Source: Streptomyces spiramyceticus (GTDB taxonomy: Bacteria > Actinomycetota > Actinomycetes > Streptomycetales > Streptomycetaceae). From it: a stretch of DNA of 64,000 bases. Below are positions 51,415-60,244 of this stretch, one piece after another; the stretch's first letter is position 1, and each line of letters starts with the position of its first letter. The stretch spans positions 4,451,501 through 4,515,500 of the forward strand of contig NZ_JARBAX010000001.1 in NCBI RefSeq assembly GCF_028807635.1, given 5' to 3'. The notes beneath the pieces are model-generated. The model made no database searches. It was not told where the DNA came from and worked only from the letters and a program-made list of their open reading frames with translations. Position numbers and translations under genes: made by a program.

Positions 51415-52713
51415 GTGAAGCGCAAGCTCATCGCGGCAATTGGTGCGACGGCCATGATGGCTTCGGTCGCGGCGTGTGGTTCCGGAGACTCCAACGCTTC
51501 CAAGGACCCCAAGGAGCGCAACGAGACGCTCACCGTCTGGCTGATGGTCGACGCTCAGAGCACGTGGCCCGAGCTGGTCAAGGACGTCAACGCCCAGTTC
51601 AAGGCGAAGTACCCCAAGACCAAGGTGAACGTCCAGTACCAGCAGTGGGGCGACAAGGCCAAGAAGCTGGACGCCGCGCTCGCCGGTGACAAGTACCCGG
51701 ACGTCGTGGAGCTCGGCAACACCGAGACGATGACGTACATCCTCAACGGTGCTCTCGGCGAGATCGACCCGAAGAAGTACGAGAATTCCGACACCTGGAT
51801 CAAGGGCCTCAAGGACACCTGTTCCTTCGAGGGCAAGCAGTACTGCGTGCCCTACTACGCGGGCGCCCGCGTCGCGCTCTACAACAAGGACATGTTCAAG
51901 GCGGGCACCGGCTCCGACAAGCTGCCCCAGACCGAGGCCGACCTGACCAAGGCCCTCGACAAGGTCGGCAAGAAGTACGACAAGGACAAGGCGTTCTCGC
52001 CGCTCTACCTGCCGGGCCGCTACTGGTACGCCGCCATGTCGTACGTCGCCGCGTACGGCGGCCAGATAGCCAAGTACGACGAGGGCACGAAGGAGTGGAA
52101 GTCCTCCCTCTCCACGCCCGAGGCGCAGAAGGGCATCAAGCACTTCACCGACCTGGTCGACACGTACAACAACGGCGACAAGACCAAGGACGAGCAGGAC
52201 CACGCCAACGTCATGGCCAATGAGAAGACCGCTCTTCTATACGGCAACGGCTGGGAAGCCGGCAGCGTCATCGACCCCAAGGGCAACGGCAACGCCAAGC
52301 TGAAGGACAAGATCGGCGTCGCCGGTATGCCCGGCCCCGATGGCAAGGCCCTGCCGTCCTTCATCGGCGGCTCCGACCTCGCCACCATCTCCAAGTCCAA
52401 GGTCCAGGACCTCGGCGAGGAGTGGATCTCGATGTTCACGAGCGCGAAGTCGCAGGAGGTCCTCGCCTCCAAGAACATCCTGCCGAACAACACCAAGCAG
52501 CTCGCACCGCTGAAGGCCAAGCCGGAGACCGCTCCGATCGCCAACGCCGTGCCCGACGCCTGGTTCACGCCGATCGCCCCGGGCTGGACGGCCATCGAGA
52601 AGAAGGAAATTCTCGAAGTCATGCTGCTCGACATCATCAAGGGCAAGTCGGTCGAGGACGCCACCAAGGCGGCCGACGCGGAGATCGACAAGCTGATCAA
52701 CGCAGAGTCCTGA
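51415..52713 (+). CDS. dasA: N,N'-diacetylchitobiose ABC transporter binding lipoprotein DasA
   Basis: 432 residues, GTG at 51415 with GAGGAGGG 6 bp upstream. Signal peptide with lipobox SVAAC; Cys21 becomes the lipid anchor. Extracellular solute-binding family 1 features follow (TVWLMVDAQSTWPELVKDVN, YPDVVELGNTETMTYILNGAL, AGMPGPDGKALPSFIGGSDLA). In S. coelicolor DasA binds chitobiose. No ATPase is present in the operon; such systems share MsiK. The transcript is controlled by DasR sites upstream and by a hairpin after the gene. Confidence 0.94.
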   Translation: MKRKLIAAIGATAMMASVAACGSGDSNASKDPKERNETLTVWLMVDAQSTWPELVKDVNAQFKAKYPKTKVNVQYQQWGDKAKKLDAALAGDKYPDVVELGNTETMTYILNGALGEIDPKKYENSDTWIKGLKDTCSFEGKQYCVPYYAGARVALYNKDMFKAGTGSDKLPQTEADLTKALDKVGKKYDKDKAFSPLYLPGRYWYAAMSYVAAYGGQIAKYDEGTKEWKSSLSTPEAQKGIKHFTDLVDTYNNGDKTKDEQDHANVMANEKTALLYGNGWEAGSVIDPKGNGNAKLKDKIGVAGMPGPDGKALPSFIGGSDLATISKSKVQDLGEEWISMFTSAKSQEVLASKNILPNNTKQLAPLKAKPETAPIANAVPDAWFTPIAPGWTAIEKKEILEVMLLDIIKGKSVEDATKAADAEIDKLINAES

Positions 52714-52734
52714 ACCAGAGCCTCTTGATCGCTC

Positions 52735-52772
52735 GCGGGGGTGGCGGTTCCTTCGGGAACCGCTGCCCCCGC
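52735..52772 (+). terminator. Intercistronic hairpin between dasA and dasB
   Basis: GCGGGGG (52735-52741), TG, GCGGTTCC (52744-52751), TTCG loop, GGAACCGC (52756-52763), TG, CCCCCGC (52766-52772): 15 pairs with a small symmetric internal loop. It would reduce read-through so that more dasA than dasBC mRNA is made, as common for binding-protein genes. Confidence 0.78.
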
Positions 52773-52810
52773 CCTCCGGTATCCGGCCCGAACGGAAGGC
52801 AGCCAGCACA

Positions 52811-53806
52811 ATGAGTGCCGCCGACATTCAAGCAGCAGACCCCCCGGCAACCATGGATCAGGCCCCCGAGGTCATCGGCCCCGAGCCGTCCGAGGGCGCG
52901 TCGCGCAGGCCGCGGAAGGCCGGCGCCCTGCTGCCGTACCTCCTGATAGCCCCCGCGTTCGTCGCGATCGCTGCCGTGTTCGTCTGGCCGCTGGTCAAGA
53001 CGGTGATCATGTCCTTCCAGGACGTCGGCCGCCGCGAACTGTGGACCGGGGAAGCCGCCCCCTGGGTGGGATTCGACCAGTTCACCGAGATCCTCGGCGA
53101 CGGCGAGTTCTGGGACGTCGTCGTACGCACGATCGTCTTCATGGCCGCCTGCGTGGTGTCCACGATGGTGATCGGGCTCGGCCTCGCCATGGTGATGCAG
53201 CGCATGTCCACCTGGGCCCGGCTGCTGCTCACGGCCGCGCTCATCGCGGCCTGGTCGATGCCGCTGCTCGTGGCGACCTCGATCTTCCGCTGGTTCGCCG
53301 ACTCCGACTACGGCGTACTGAACATGGTGCTGACGGAGTATCTGGGCCTGGACTTCCAGGGCCACAACTGGTTCCTCGACTCCACGCAGGGCTTCACCAT
53401 CATCGGCGGGGTCGTCGTCTGGGGCGCTGTCCCCTTCGTCACCATCACGCTCTACGCCGCCCTGACCCAGGTCCCCAAGGAGCTGGAGGAGGCCGCGTCG
53501 CTCGACGGCGCCGGCACCGGCGGCGTATTCCGTTATGTCACCTGGCCGGTCATCAAGCCGGTCTTCCAGATGGTCGCCACCCTGTCGGTGATCTGGGACT
53601 TCAATGTCTTCGGCCAGGTCTTCCTGATCCGCGGCAACAAGCCGGAACCGGAGTACGCGCTGCTCGGCCTCTACTCCTTCGAGAAGGCATTCGAGTCCAA
53701 CTCCTTCAGCCAGGGCGCGGCGATCTCCCTCATCACGGTCCTGCTGCTGTCCGGCGTCGCCGTGTACTACCTGCGCCAGCTGCTCAAGATCGGAGAGGTC
53801 GAGTGA
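52811..53806 (+). CDS. dasB: Chitobiose ABC transporter permease DasB
   Basis: 331 residues. The N-terminus of about 40 residues is cytoplasmic and rich in Pro/Glu, followed by six transmembrane helices. The ABC importer EAA loop is seen as ELEEAASLDGAGTGGVFRYV near residue 225, which docks onto the shared ATPase. Pairs with dasC, whose GTG overlaps the stop. Family: MalF/sugar permease. Confidence 0.94.
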   Translation: MSAADIQAADPPATMDQAPEVIGPEPSEGASRRPRKAGALLPYLLIAPAFVAIAAVFVWPLVKTVIMSFQDVGRRELWTGEAAPWVGFDQFTEILGDGEFWDVVVRTIVFMAACVVSTMVIGLGLAMVMQRMSTWARLLLTAALIAAWSMPLLVATSIFRWFADSDYGVLNMVLTEYLGLDFQGHNWFLDSTQGFTIIGGVVVWGAVPFVTITLYAALTQVPKELEEAASLDGAGTGGVFRYVTWPVIKPVFQMVATLSVIWDFNVFGQVFLIRGNKPEPEYALLGLYSFEKAFESNSFSQGAAISLITVLLLSGVAVYYLRQLLKIGEVE

Positions 53807-54660
53807 GCGTCTCCACTCCCCAGGTCCTGCGACCCGACCGCAAGAAGAACCGGCTGCTCTTCAATGTCGTAGGGCTGCTGGCCTTCGTCGTCATGGCCTT
53901 CCCGGTCTACTGGCTGGTCATCAGCGCACTGCGGCCGAACAGTGAAATCCGCAGCTACGACCAGACGTTGTGGCCCTCGTCGATCACCTTCGACAACTTC
54001 CAGCGGGCCATCAACATGCCGAACTTCGGCACGGCGATCCAGTCCAGCCTGATCATCTGTGTCACCGCGGTCGTCGGCGCCATGGTGCTCTCCACCATCG
54101 CCGCCTTCGCGATCGGCCGCTTCCGGTTCTTCGGCCGCAAGGCCTTCATGATGGTGCTGCTCGTCGTGCAGCTGCTGCCGCCGACCGCGATGCTCATCCC
54201 CATCTACATCCAGCTCAACGACCTGGGCGGGCTCAACGAGTACTGGGGCGTGACGACCATCTATCTCGTCTCCACGCTGCCCTTCGCGACCTGGATGATC
54301 CGCGGCTTCGTGATCAACATTCCGAAGGAGCTGGAGGAGTCCGCGATGGTGGACGGCTGCAGCCGGATGGGCGCCTTCTGGCGCGTCATCTTCCCGCTGC
54401 TCGCCCCCGGCCTCGCCGCCGCCTCGATCTTCTCGCTGATCAACGCGTGGAACGAGTACCTCCTCGCGTACGTCGTGCTCCAGGACAACGACAAATACAC
54501 GCTCAATGTGTGGCTCATGAACTTCACCACCTCCCGCGGTGTGGACTACGGCGCGCTGATGGCCGCCTCGACGCTCATCGCCATCCCGGTCGTTGTCTTC
54601 TTCATGATCGTCCAGAAGAAGATGGCATCGGGTCTCACCTCCGGCGCAGTGAAGGGGTAA
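53803..54660 (+). CDS. dasC: Chitobiose ABC transporter permease DasC
   Basis: 285 residues, GTG at 53803 overlapping the dasB TGA. Six transmembrane helices and the EAA loop ELEESAMVDGCSRMGAFWRVI (first 20 residues ELEESAMVDGCSRMGAFWRV) identify it as the MalG-type partner. With DasB it forms the channel for DasA-delivered chitobiose. Next gene starts 7 bp later. Confidence 0.94.
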   Translation: MSVSTPQVLRPDRKKNRLLFNVVGLLAFVVMAFPVYWLVISALRPNSEIRSYDQTLWPSSITFDNFQRAINMPNFGTAIQSSLIICVTAVVGAMVLSTIAAFAIGRFRFFGRKAFMMVLLVVQLLPPTAMLIPIYIQLNDLGGLNEYWGVTTIYLVSTLPFATWMIRGFVINIPKELEESAMVDGCSRMGAFWRVIFPLLAPGLAAASIFSLINAWNEYLLAYVVLQDNDKYTLNVWLMNFTTSRGVDYGALMAASTLIAIPVVVFFMIVQKKMASGLTSGAVKG

Positions 54661-54667
54661 CGCTCCC

Positions 54668-56215
54668 ATGACGACCTTCGCACGTGGCACTGACACTCTG
54701 ACGCGCGACGCCCTCGCCGTCCTCCAGCCGGGCTTCCTCGGCACCGCCGCCCCCGACTGGCTGCTGCGCCGTGTCGGTGAAGGGCTCACGTCCGTCGGCC
54801 TGTTCGGCCGCAACATCGCCTCTCCCGGGCAACTGGCGGCGCTCACCGCGCAGTTGCGCGCCGAACGCGACGACGTGCTCGTCGCGATCGACGAGGAGGG
54901 TGGTGACGTCACCCGCCTCGAAGTCCGGAACGGCTCGTCCTTCCCCGGCAATCTCGCGCTCGGCGCCGTCGACGACACCGAACTGACCAGGGCCGTCGCC
55001 CGCGAACTCGGCCGTCGGCTGGCAGAGTGCGGCGTCAACCTCAACTGGGCGCCGTCCGCCGACGTCAACTCGAATCCGGGCAATCCGGTCATCGGTGTAC
55101 GTTCCTTCGGCGCCGACCCGCAGCTCGTGGCCCGGCACACGGCGGCGTACATCGAGGGTCTGCAGTCCTCCGGTGTCGCCGCGTGCACCAAGCACTTCCC
55201 CGGCCACGGCGACACCGCCGTCGATTCGCACCACGCGCTGCCCCGCATTGATGTGGATCTCGCCACGTTGCACGCCCGTGAGCTGGTGCCTTTCCGTGCC
55301 GCGATCGACGCGGGCTCCAAATCTGTGATGAGCGCGCATATCCTTCTTCCTGCGCTCGACCCGGCCCGCCCGGCGACTCTGAGCCCGCGGATCCTGACCG
55401 GTCTGCTGCGCGAGGAGCTGGGCTACGAAGGGCTTGTCATCACCGACGGCATGGAGATGCAGGCCATCTCCGCGACGTACGGCATCGAGCGTGGCAGCGT
55501 CCTGGCGATCGCCGCCGGCGCCGACGCGATCTGTGTCGGCGGCGGACTGGCGGACGACGAGACCGTGCTGCGGCTGCGCGATGCGCTGGTCGCAGCCGTA
55601 CGGGACGGCGAACTGCCCGAGGAACGGCTGGCCGACGCGGCCGCCCGCGTGCGCGCGCTCGCGGGCTGGACGCGGCAGACCAGGGGGGCCCGGGGGGCTT
55701 CGGGGCCGGGCGTGGCTTCACAGGAGGGGACCGCGCCCGGCTCCGAAACCAGCATCGGCCTGGTGGCGGCCCGCCGCGCGCTGCGCATCACCCGGGGCGC
55801 GGACGCCACTCCAGCCATGGCAGCCGCTCCCGTCACCTCCGCGCCGTACGTCGCCGCCTTCACCCCCGTCGCGAACATCGCCGTCGGGGACGAAACGCCG
55901 TGGGGCGTGGCGGCCGAGCTCGCGCGACTGCTTCCGGGCACCGAGACGGACACGTACAGCAGCGAGGACTCCATGGCCGCGACGCAGGTTCTCGCAGCCG
56001 CCGGGGACCGCCGGATCGTCGCCGTTGTACGGGACATCCACCGCCACCCGTGGATGGGCGCGGCACTCGACGTCCTGCTCGCGGCACGCCCCGACACGGT
56101 CGTCGTCGAGATGGGAGTGCCCCAGGCGCCGCCGAGGGGCGCCCTGCACATCGCGACGCACGGCGCCGCGCGAGTGTGCGGGCTGGCGGCGGCGGAGGTC
56201 GTCGCGGGCGTCTGA
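54668..56215 (+). CDS. dasD: GH3-family beta-N-acetylglucosaminidase (DasD)
   Basis: 515 residues, ATG at 54668. The NagZ-type His-Asp dyad loop is present in KHFPGHGDTAVDSHHALPR near residue 175. The catalytic nucleophile is in LVITDGMEMQAIS near residue 260. A C-terminal GH3 accessory domain follows (LALITRG-like region to residue 515) with a Gly/Ala-rich linker at 335-360. No signal peptide is visible, so it acts in the cytoplasm on imported chitobiose, releasing N-acetylglucosamine. Last gene of the dasABCD operon; its 3' end carries a tandem 16-bp repeat. Confidence 0.9.
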   Translation: MTTFARGTDTLTRDALAVLQPGFLGTAAPDWLLRRVGEGLTSVGLFGRNIASPGQLAALTAQLRAERDDVLVAIDEEGGDVTRLEVRNGSSFPGNLALGAVDDTELTRAVARELGRRLAECGVNLNWAPSADVNSNPGNPVIGVRSFGADPQLVARHTAAYIEGLQSSGVAACTKHFPGHGDTAVDSHHALPRIDVDLATLHARELVPFRAAIDAGSKSVMSAHILLPALDPARPATLSPRILTGLLREELGYEGLVITDGMEMQAISATYGIERGSVLAIAAGADAICVGGGLADDETVLRLRDALVAAVRDGELPEERLADAAARVRALAGWTRQTRGARGASGPGVASQEGTAPGSETSIGLVAARRALRITRGADATPAMAAAPVTSAPYVAAFTPVANIAVGDETPWGVAAELARLLPGTETDTYSSEDSMAATQVLAAAGDRRIVAVVRDIHRHPWMGAALDVLLAARPDTVVVEMGVPQAPPRGALHIATHGAARVCGLAAAEVVAGV

Positions 56216-56271
56216 CCACACGAGCGTCTGACCACACGAGCGTCTGACGACACGAGCGTCTGACGACACGA
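56208..56271 (+). repeat. Four tandem 16-bp repeats spanning the dasD stop
   Basis: Units at 56208-56223, 56224-56239, 56240-56255 and 56256-56271 of the type GCGTCTGACCACACGA. Units one and two are identical and units three and four differ from them by one base (CC to CG). The first unit contains the dasD stop, and each later unit repeats the same stop pattern. Confidence 0.9.
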
Positions 56272-56307
56272 CGGTGCCGGGGTCCCACAGAGGGGCCCCG
56301 GCACCGT
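56271..56307. terminator. Hairpin terminator between dasD and nagB
   Basis: Perfect 12-bp stem, arms 56271-56282 and 56296-56307, between convergent genes. Confidence 0.82.
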
Positions 56308-56328
56308 CATGTCATGCGTCTCAGTGCC

Positions 56329-57114
56329 TTACAGCCCCTGCCAGGCCGGCTTCGCCGCGTACGTCGCCCGGAAGTAGTCGGCGAGCTTCAGCTTGGACGC
56401 CGCCGCCTCGTCTACGACGACCGTCGCGTGCGGGTGCAGCTGGAGCGCGGAGGCCGGCACCAGCGCGGCGACCGGCCCCTCGACGGTCTGCGCCACCGCC
56501 TCGGCCTTGCCCTCACCGGTGGCGAGCAGCACCAGGTGGCGGGCCTCCAGGATGGTGCCTATGCCCTGGGTGATGACGTGGTGGGGCACCTGGTCGATGT
56601 CGCCGTCGAAGAACCGCGCGTTGTCGACGCGGGTCTGCTCGGTCAGCGTCTTGATCCGGGTGCGGGAGGCGAGCGAGGAGCAGGGCTCGTTGAAGCCGAT
56701 GTGCCCGTCGGTGCCTATGCCGAGCAGCTGGAGGTCGACGCCGCCCGCCTCGGCGAGCGCACGGTCGTATGCCTCGCACGCGGCCTGGATGTCGTCGGCG
56801 GAGCCGTCGGGTCCCATGAAGGACGCCTCGGACAGGCCGAGCGGCTCGACGACCTCGCGCAGCACGACCGAGCGGTACGACTCGGGATGCCCGGCGGGCA
56901 GGCCGACGTACTCGTCCAGCTGGCAGATCCGGGCACGCGACGCGTCGACGGCGCCGGAGCGGACCTTGGCGGTCAGCGCTTCGTAGATGGGCAGCGGGGA
57001 CGAACCGGTGGCCACGCCGAGCAGCGCGCCGGGCTTGCGGCCCAGCAGGTCGACGATCCCTGCCGCGATGAGCTCGCCGCCCGCTCCGGCGTCCGGAACG
57101 ATGACAACTTCCAC
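56329..57114 (-). CDS. nagB: Glucosamine-6-phosphate deaminase NagB
   Basis: 261 residues. Motifs: GVATGSSPLPIYEAL (phosphate loop), CQLDEYVGL (catalytic Asp), GIGTDGHIGFNEP (Asp, His and Glu of the active site). It converts glucosamine-6-phosphate to fructose-6-phosphate and ammonia, so it also removes the DasR ligand. Divergent from the SIS-domain gene; a dre-like site lies 35 bp upstream of its start. Confidence 0.95.
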   Translation of the reverse strand: MEVVIVPDAGAGGELIAAGIVDLLGRKPGALLGVATGSSPLPIYEALTAKVRSGAVDASRARICQLDEYVGLPAGHPESYRSVVLREVVEPLGLSEASFMGPDGSADDIQAACEAYDRALAEAGGVDLQLLGIGTDGHIGFNEPCSSLASRTRIKTLTEQTRVDNARFFDGDIDQVPHHVITQGIGTILEARHLVLLATGEGKAEAVAQTVEGPVAALVPASALQLHPHATVVVDEAAASKLKLADYFRATYAAKPAWQGL

Positions 57115-57148
57115 GCTGATCCTGCCGATCTGAAGAGGGAGCCAGTAT

Positions 57149-57164
57149 GGTGGTATAGACCAAT
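57149..57164. promoter_or_regulatory. DasR site (dre-like) between nagB and the SIS gene
   Basis: GGTGGTATAGACCAAT matches the dre consensus in 12 of 16 positions and retains TGGT and TAGACCA. It sits 35 bp from the nagB start and 118 bp from the SIS-gene start. Confidence 0.8.
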
Positions 57165-57281
57165 CTAGCAGAGCTCCGGTGTACGTCAGGGGGCTTTCGC
57201 CAGGCGGACAACAGGCGGACGAACGGACTCTCGTGGTCGACTGGGACCGTGGCGGCGTTCGTCACTCTGGAGGCACTGAGC

Positions 57282-58328
57282 ATGGTCGAGCAGCCCGGCA
57301 GGATCATGTCCGGCGAGATGGCGGAGCAGCCCGCGGTGCTGCGCCGGATCCTCGAAACCGGCGCCCCGAGAATCCGTGAGACCGCACAGGCGATCGCCGC
57401 GAGGAAACCGCGCTTCGTGCTCCTCACCGCCCGCGGTACGTCGGACAACGCGGCGCTCTACGCGAAGTACCTGCTGGAGATCCGGCTCGGTCTGCCGTGC
57501 GGGCTGACCTCCATGTCCACGACGACGGCGTACGGCGCCAGGCCCGACCTCAGTGACGTGCTGGTCATCACGGTCAGCCAGTCCGGCGGCTCGCCCGACC
57601 TGGTGGCCTCCACCAGGGCGGCGCGCGCGGCGGGCGCGGTCACCCTCGCCGTGACCAACAATCCGGACTCGGCGCTGGCCGCGGTCAGTGAGTACCACAT
57701 CGACATCCAGGCGGGCCCGGAGAAGGCCCTGCCCGCCACGAAGACGTACACCGCCTCGCTCCTCGCCCTCTACCTCTTCGTCGAGGGCCTGCGGGGCGGC
57801 GACGGCACGGCCGCACAGGTCCTGCCCGAACTCGCGGAGCAGATCCTGGCCCGCAAGGCGGAGATCAAGCAGCTCGCCGCCCGCTACCGTTTCGCCGAGC
57901 GCATGGTCATCACATCGCGCGGCTACGGCTATCCGACGGCCAAGGAGGCGGCGCTCAAGCTGATGGAGACGAGCTACATCCCCGCCCTCTCCTACTCCGG
58001 AGCCGACCTGCTGCACGGCCCGCTCGCCATGGTCGACAACATCTCGCCGGTCATCGCGGTCGTCACGGCCGGCAAGGGCGGCGAGGCGCTCCAGCCCGTA
58101 CTGGACCGCCTGCGGGGCCGGGGCGCGGACCTGTTCGTGATCGGCCCGAAGGCACAGGTCGATGCCGCGTCGGCGGGCTTCGTCCTCTCCATGGAGGGCG
58201 TCGCGGAGGAACTCCAGCCGATTCTGGAGATCCTCCCGCTTCAGCTCCTGGCGTACGAGGTGACGATCGCCCGAGGTCAGGACCCGGACGCCCCCCGAGC
58301 CCTGGCCAAAGTCACCGAAACCCACTGA
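57282..58328 (+). CDS. SIS-domain sugar-phosphate isomerase/aminotransferase-like protein
   Basis: 348 residues, ATG at 57282 after CTGGAGG. Two SIS domains as in the isomerase half of GlmS: LLTARGTSDNAALYAKYLLE, VITVSQSGGSPDLVASTRA, MVITSRGYGYPTAKEAALKLMET, SGADLLHGPLAMVDN. The glutaminase domain is missing, so it cannot be a normal GlmS. Stand-alone proteins of this type act as ammonia-independent isomerases or deaminases of amino-sugar phosphates (AgaS/FrlB-like). Its location opposite nagB and the dre-like site tie it to amino-sugar metabolism. Confidence 0.88.
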   Translation: MVEQPGRIMSGEMAEQPAVLRRILETGAPRIRETAQAIAARKPRFVLLTARGTSDNAALYAKYLLEIRLGLPCGLTSMSTTTAYGARPDLSDVLVITVSQSGGSPDLVASTRAARAAGAVTLAVTNNPDSALAAVSEYHIDIQAGPEKALPATKTYTASLLALYLFVEGLRGGDGTAAQVLPELAEQILARKAEIKQLAARYRFAERMVITSRGYGYPTAKEAALKLMETSYIPALSYSGADLLHGPLAMVDNISPVIAVVTAGKGGEALQPVLDRLRGRGADLFVIGPKAQVDAASAGFVLSMEGVAEELQPILEILPLQLLAYEVTIARGQDPDAPRALAKVTETH

Positions 58329-58378
58329 CCCTGCGGGCCCGGCCATGATTTGATCCAGCAGGGCCATAGACACAAGTT

Positions 58379-58394
58379 AATGGTCTAGTCCACA
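58379..58394. promoter_or_regulatory. DasR-like site upstream of the PdtaS-like kinase
   Basis: AATGGTCTAGTCCACA matches the dre consensus in 12 of 16 positions, with an intact TGGTCTAG core and TCCA. It lies 51 bp after the SIS-gene stop and 217 bp before the kinase start. Not part of the known das operon promoters as I recall them. Confidence 0.68.
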
Positions 58395-58610
58395 ATGTGC
58401 AGGTAAAAAGCTTCCTCCCTCCCCGCACAGGAGGGCGGAACGAGGCACCGGTCGCTCTCTGCCCTGACTGCGTACCGGTACCTCTGTCGGCCGCGCGGGA
58501 CCGCACATCCGCCGGCCTGAGTAGCTCCGGGCTGCGGTGCCGGCAGGGCTGAGGGTCCCTGCCAGGCGCCGCGGCCATGGGGTCGCCCGAGCGGCGGTAC
58601 GCTCGCACAC

Positions 58611-60086
58611 GTGCCCTCCATGAACGACCTCGTCCGCCAGCACACCGCTCTGAGTGAAACCGACCTCGAGTGGCTCCACCTGCTGGTCTCGGAGTGGCAG
58701 CTGCTCTCCGACCTCTCCTTCGCCGACCTCGTCCTGTGGGTCCCCACGCTGGACGGCACCCGCTATGTGTCCGTCGCCCAGATGCGGCCCAACACCGGGC
58801 CGACCTCCTACCAGGACGACATGGTCGGCCACCTCGTCCCGCGCGGCCGCCGCCCCCTCCTCGACGCCGCCCTCGACGAAGGCCGGATAGTGCGCGAGGG
58901 CGACCCCGAGTGGCGGGAGGAGGTCCCGGTCCGGGTCGAGTCGATTCCCGTACGCCGCGAGGGCCGCGTACTCGGAGTGATCGCACGCAATACGAACCTG
59001 CTGACCGTACGCACGCCCAGCCGCCTCGAACTGACCTACCTCCAGAGCGCCTCCGACCTGGCCCAGATGATCGCCGCGGGGTCCTTCCCGTTCCCCGGCC
59101 AGCAGGTCGACATGGACGCGTCACCGCGCGCCGGAGACGGCCTGATCAGGCTCGACGCGGACGGCATCGTCCAGTACGCGTCGCCGAACGCCCTCTCCGC
59201 GTACCACCGCCTCGGCCTCGCCTCCGACCTCGTCGGCCACCACCTGGGCCAGGCCACCGCCGAACTCGCCCCCTCCCGCGGCCCGGTGGACGAAGCGCTG
59301 GTCAAGCTGGCCAGCGGCTGGGCGCCGCGCGAGACCGAAGTCGAGGGCAACGGCGGGGTGATCCAGCTGCGCGCGATCCCGCTCAAGCCCAAGGGCACCC
59401 GCATCGGATCGCTCGTACTGTGCCGGGACGTCACGGAACTGCGCCGCCGCGAGCGGGAGTTGATCACCAAGGACGCCACCATCCGGGAGATCCACCACAG
59501 GGTGAAGAACAACCTCCAGACGGTGGCGGCGCTGCTGCGCCTCCAGGCCCGCAGGATGGATTCGGAGCAGGGGCGCGAGGCGCTCAACGAGGCGGTACGC
59601 CGCGTCGGCTCGATCGCGATCGTCCACGAGACGCTCTCGCAGAACCTCGACGAGCGCGTGGAGTTCGACGACATCGCCGACCGGGTGATCGCGATGGTCG
59701 CCGAAATCTCGCCCGGCAAGGTCAAGTGCCGCCGTACGGGCCGTTTCGGCATCCTCGACGCCGAGGTCGCGACCCCGCTGGCGATGGTCCTCACCGAGAT
59801 CATGCAGAACGCCCTGGAGCACGCTTTCGCACCTGCGGAGCAGGGATCGGTCGAGGTCGCGGCGGTGCGCGGCGGCGACCGCAAGGACGCGCGGCTGCTG
59901 ATCACGGTGCAGGACGACGGGCGCGGACTGCCCGAGGGGTTCGACCCGAAGCGGACCGGCAATCTGGGGCTGCAGATCGTACGGACCCTGGTGGAGGGCG
60001 AGTTGGGCGGGACGTTCGACATGGTCCCCGGCCCGGAGGGCGGTACGCAGGTCCTGCTCGACATCCCCGTCAGGGCCGACAAGTAG
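58611..60086 (+). CDS. pdtaS: HisKA_2-type sensor histidine kinase (PdtaS-like)
   Basis: 491 residues, GTG at 58611. Domain order: GAF-like N-terminal domain (SDLSFADLVLWVPTLDGTRYV), PAS domain (IRLDADGIVQYASPNALSAY), HisKA_2 with phosphoacceptor His in IREIHHRVKNNLQTVAALLR, and HATPase_c (MQNALEHAF, VQDDGRGLPEGF, NLGLQIVRTLVEGEL). No transmembrane helix, so a soluble sensor. In M. tuberculosis PdtaS phosphorylates the ANTAR antiterminator PdtaR and lies next to whiB1; the same neighbour, wblE, is here. The response regulator gene is not adjacent. Confidence 0.9.
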   Translation: MPSMNDLVRQHTALSETDLEWLHLLVSEWQLLSDLSFADLVLWVPTLDGTRYVSVAQMRPNTGPTSYQDDMVGHLVPRGRRPLLDAALDEGRIVREGDPEWREEVPVRVESIPVRREGRVLGVIARNTNLLTVRTPSRLELTYLQSASDLAQMIAAGSFPFPGQQVDMDASPRAGDGLIRLDADGIVQYASPNALSAYHRLGLASDLVGHHLGQATAELAPSRGPVDEALVKLASGWAPRETEVEGNGGVIQLRAIPLKPKGTRIGSLVLCRDVTELRRRERELITKDATIREIHHRVKNNLQTVAALLRLQARRMDSEQGREALNEAVRRVGSIAIVHETLSQNLDERVEFDDIADRVIAMVAEISPGKVKCRRTGRFGILDAEVATPLAMVLTEIMQNALEHAFAPAEQGSVEVAAVRGGDRKDARLLITVQDDGRGLPEGFDPKRTGNLGLQIVRTLVEGELGGTFDMVPGPEGGTQVLLDIPVRADK

Positions 60087-60094
60087 AAAGCAGC

Positions 60095-60124
60095 GAGCCC
60101 CGGACCGAGAACGGTCCGGGGCTC
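60095..60124. terminator. Hairpin terminator between the kinase and wblE
   Basis: Perfect 12-bp stem, arms 60095-60106 and 60113-60124, with a 6-nt loop, 8 bp after the kinase stop. Confidence 0.82.
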
Positions 60125-60244
60125 ACTGTGCGCATCGGGGGGTACTGCGCGCTGCGGCTCGGGGCGGGTGGTGCGTACGCGCTCTCAACGGTTTATGCCG
60201 TCAAGGCACACGCGCCGCCAAGCTCAGGCTCGAAGCAGGGGGAA

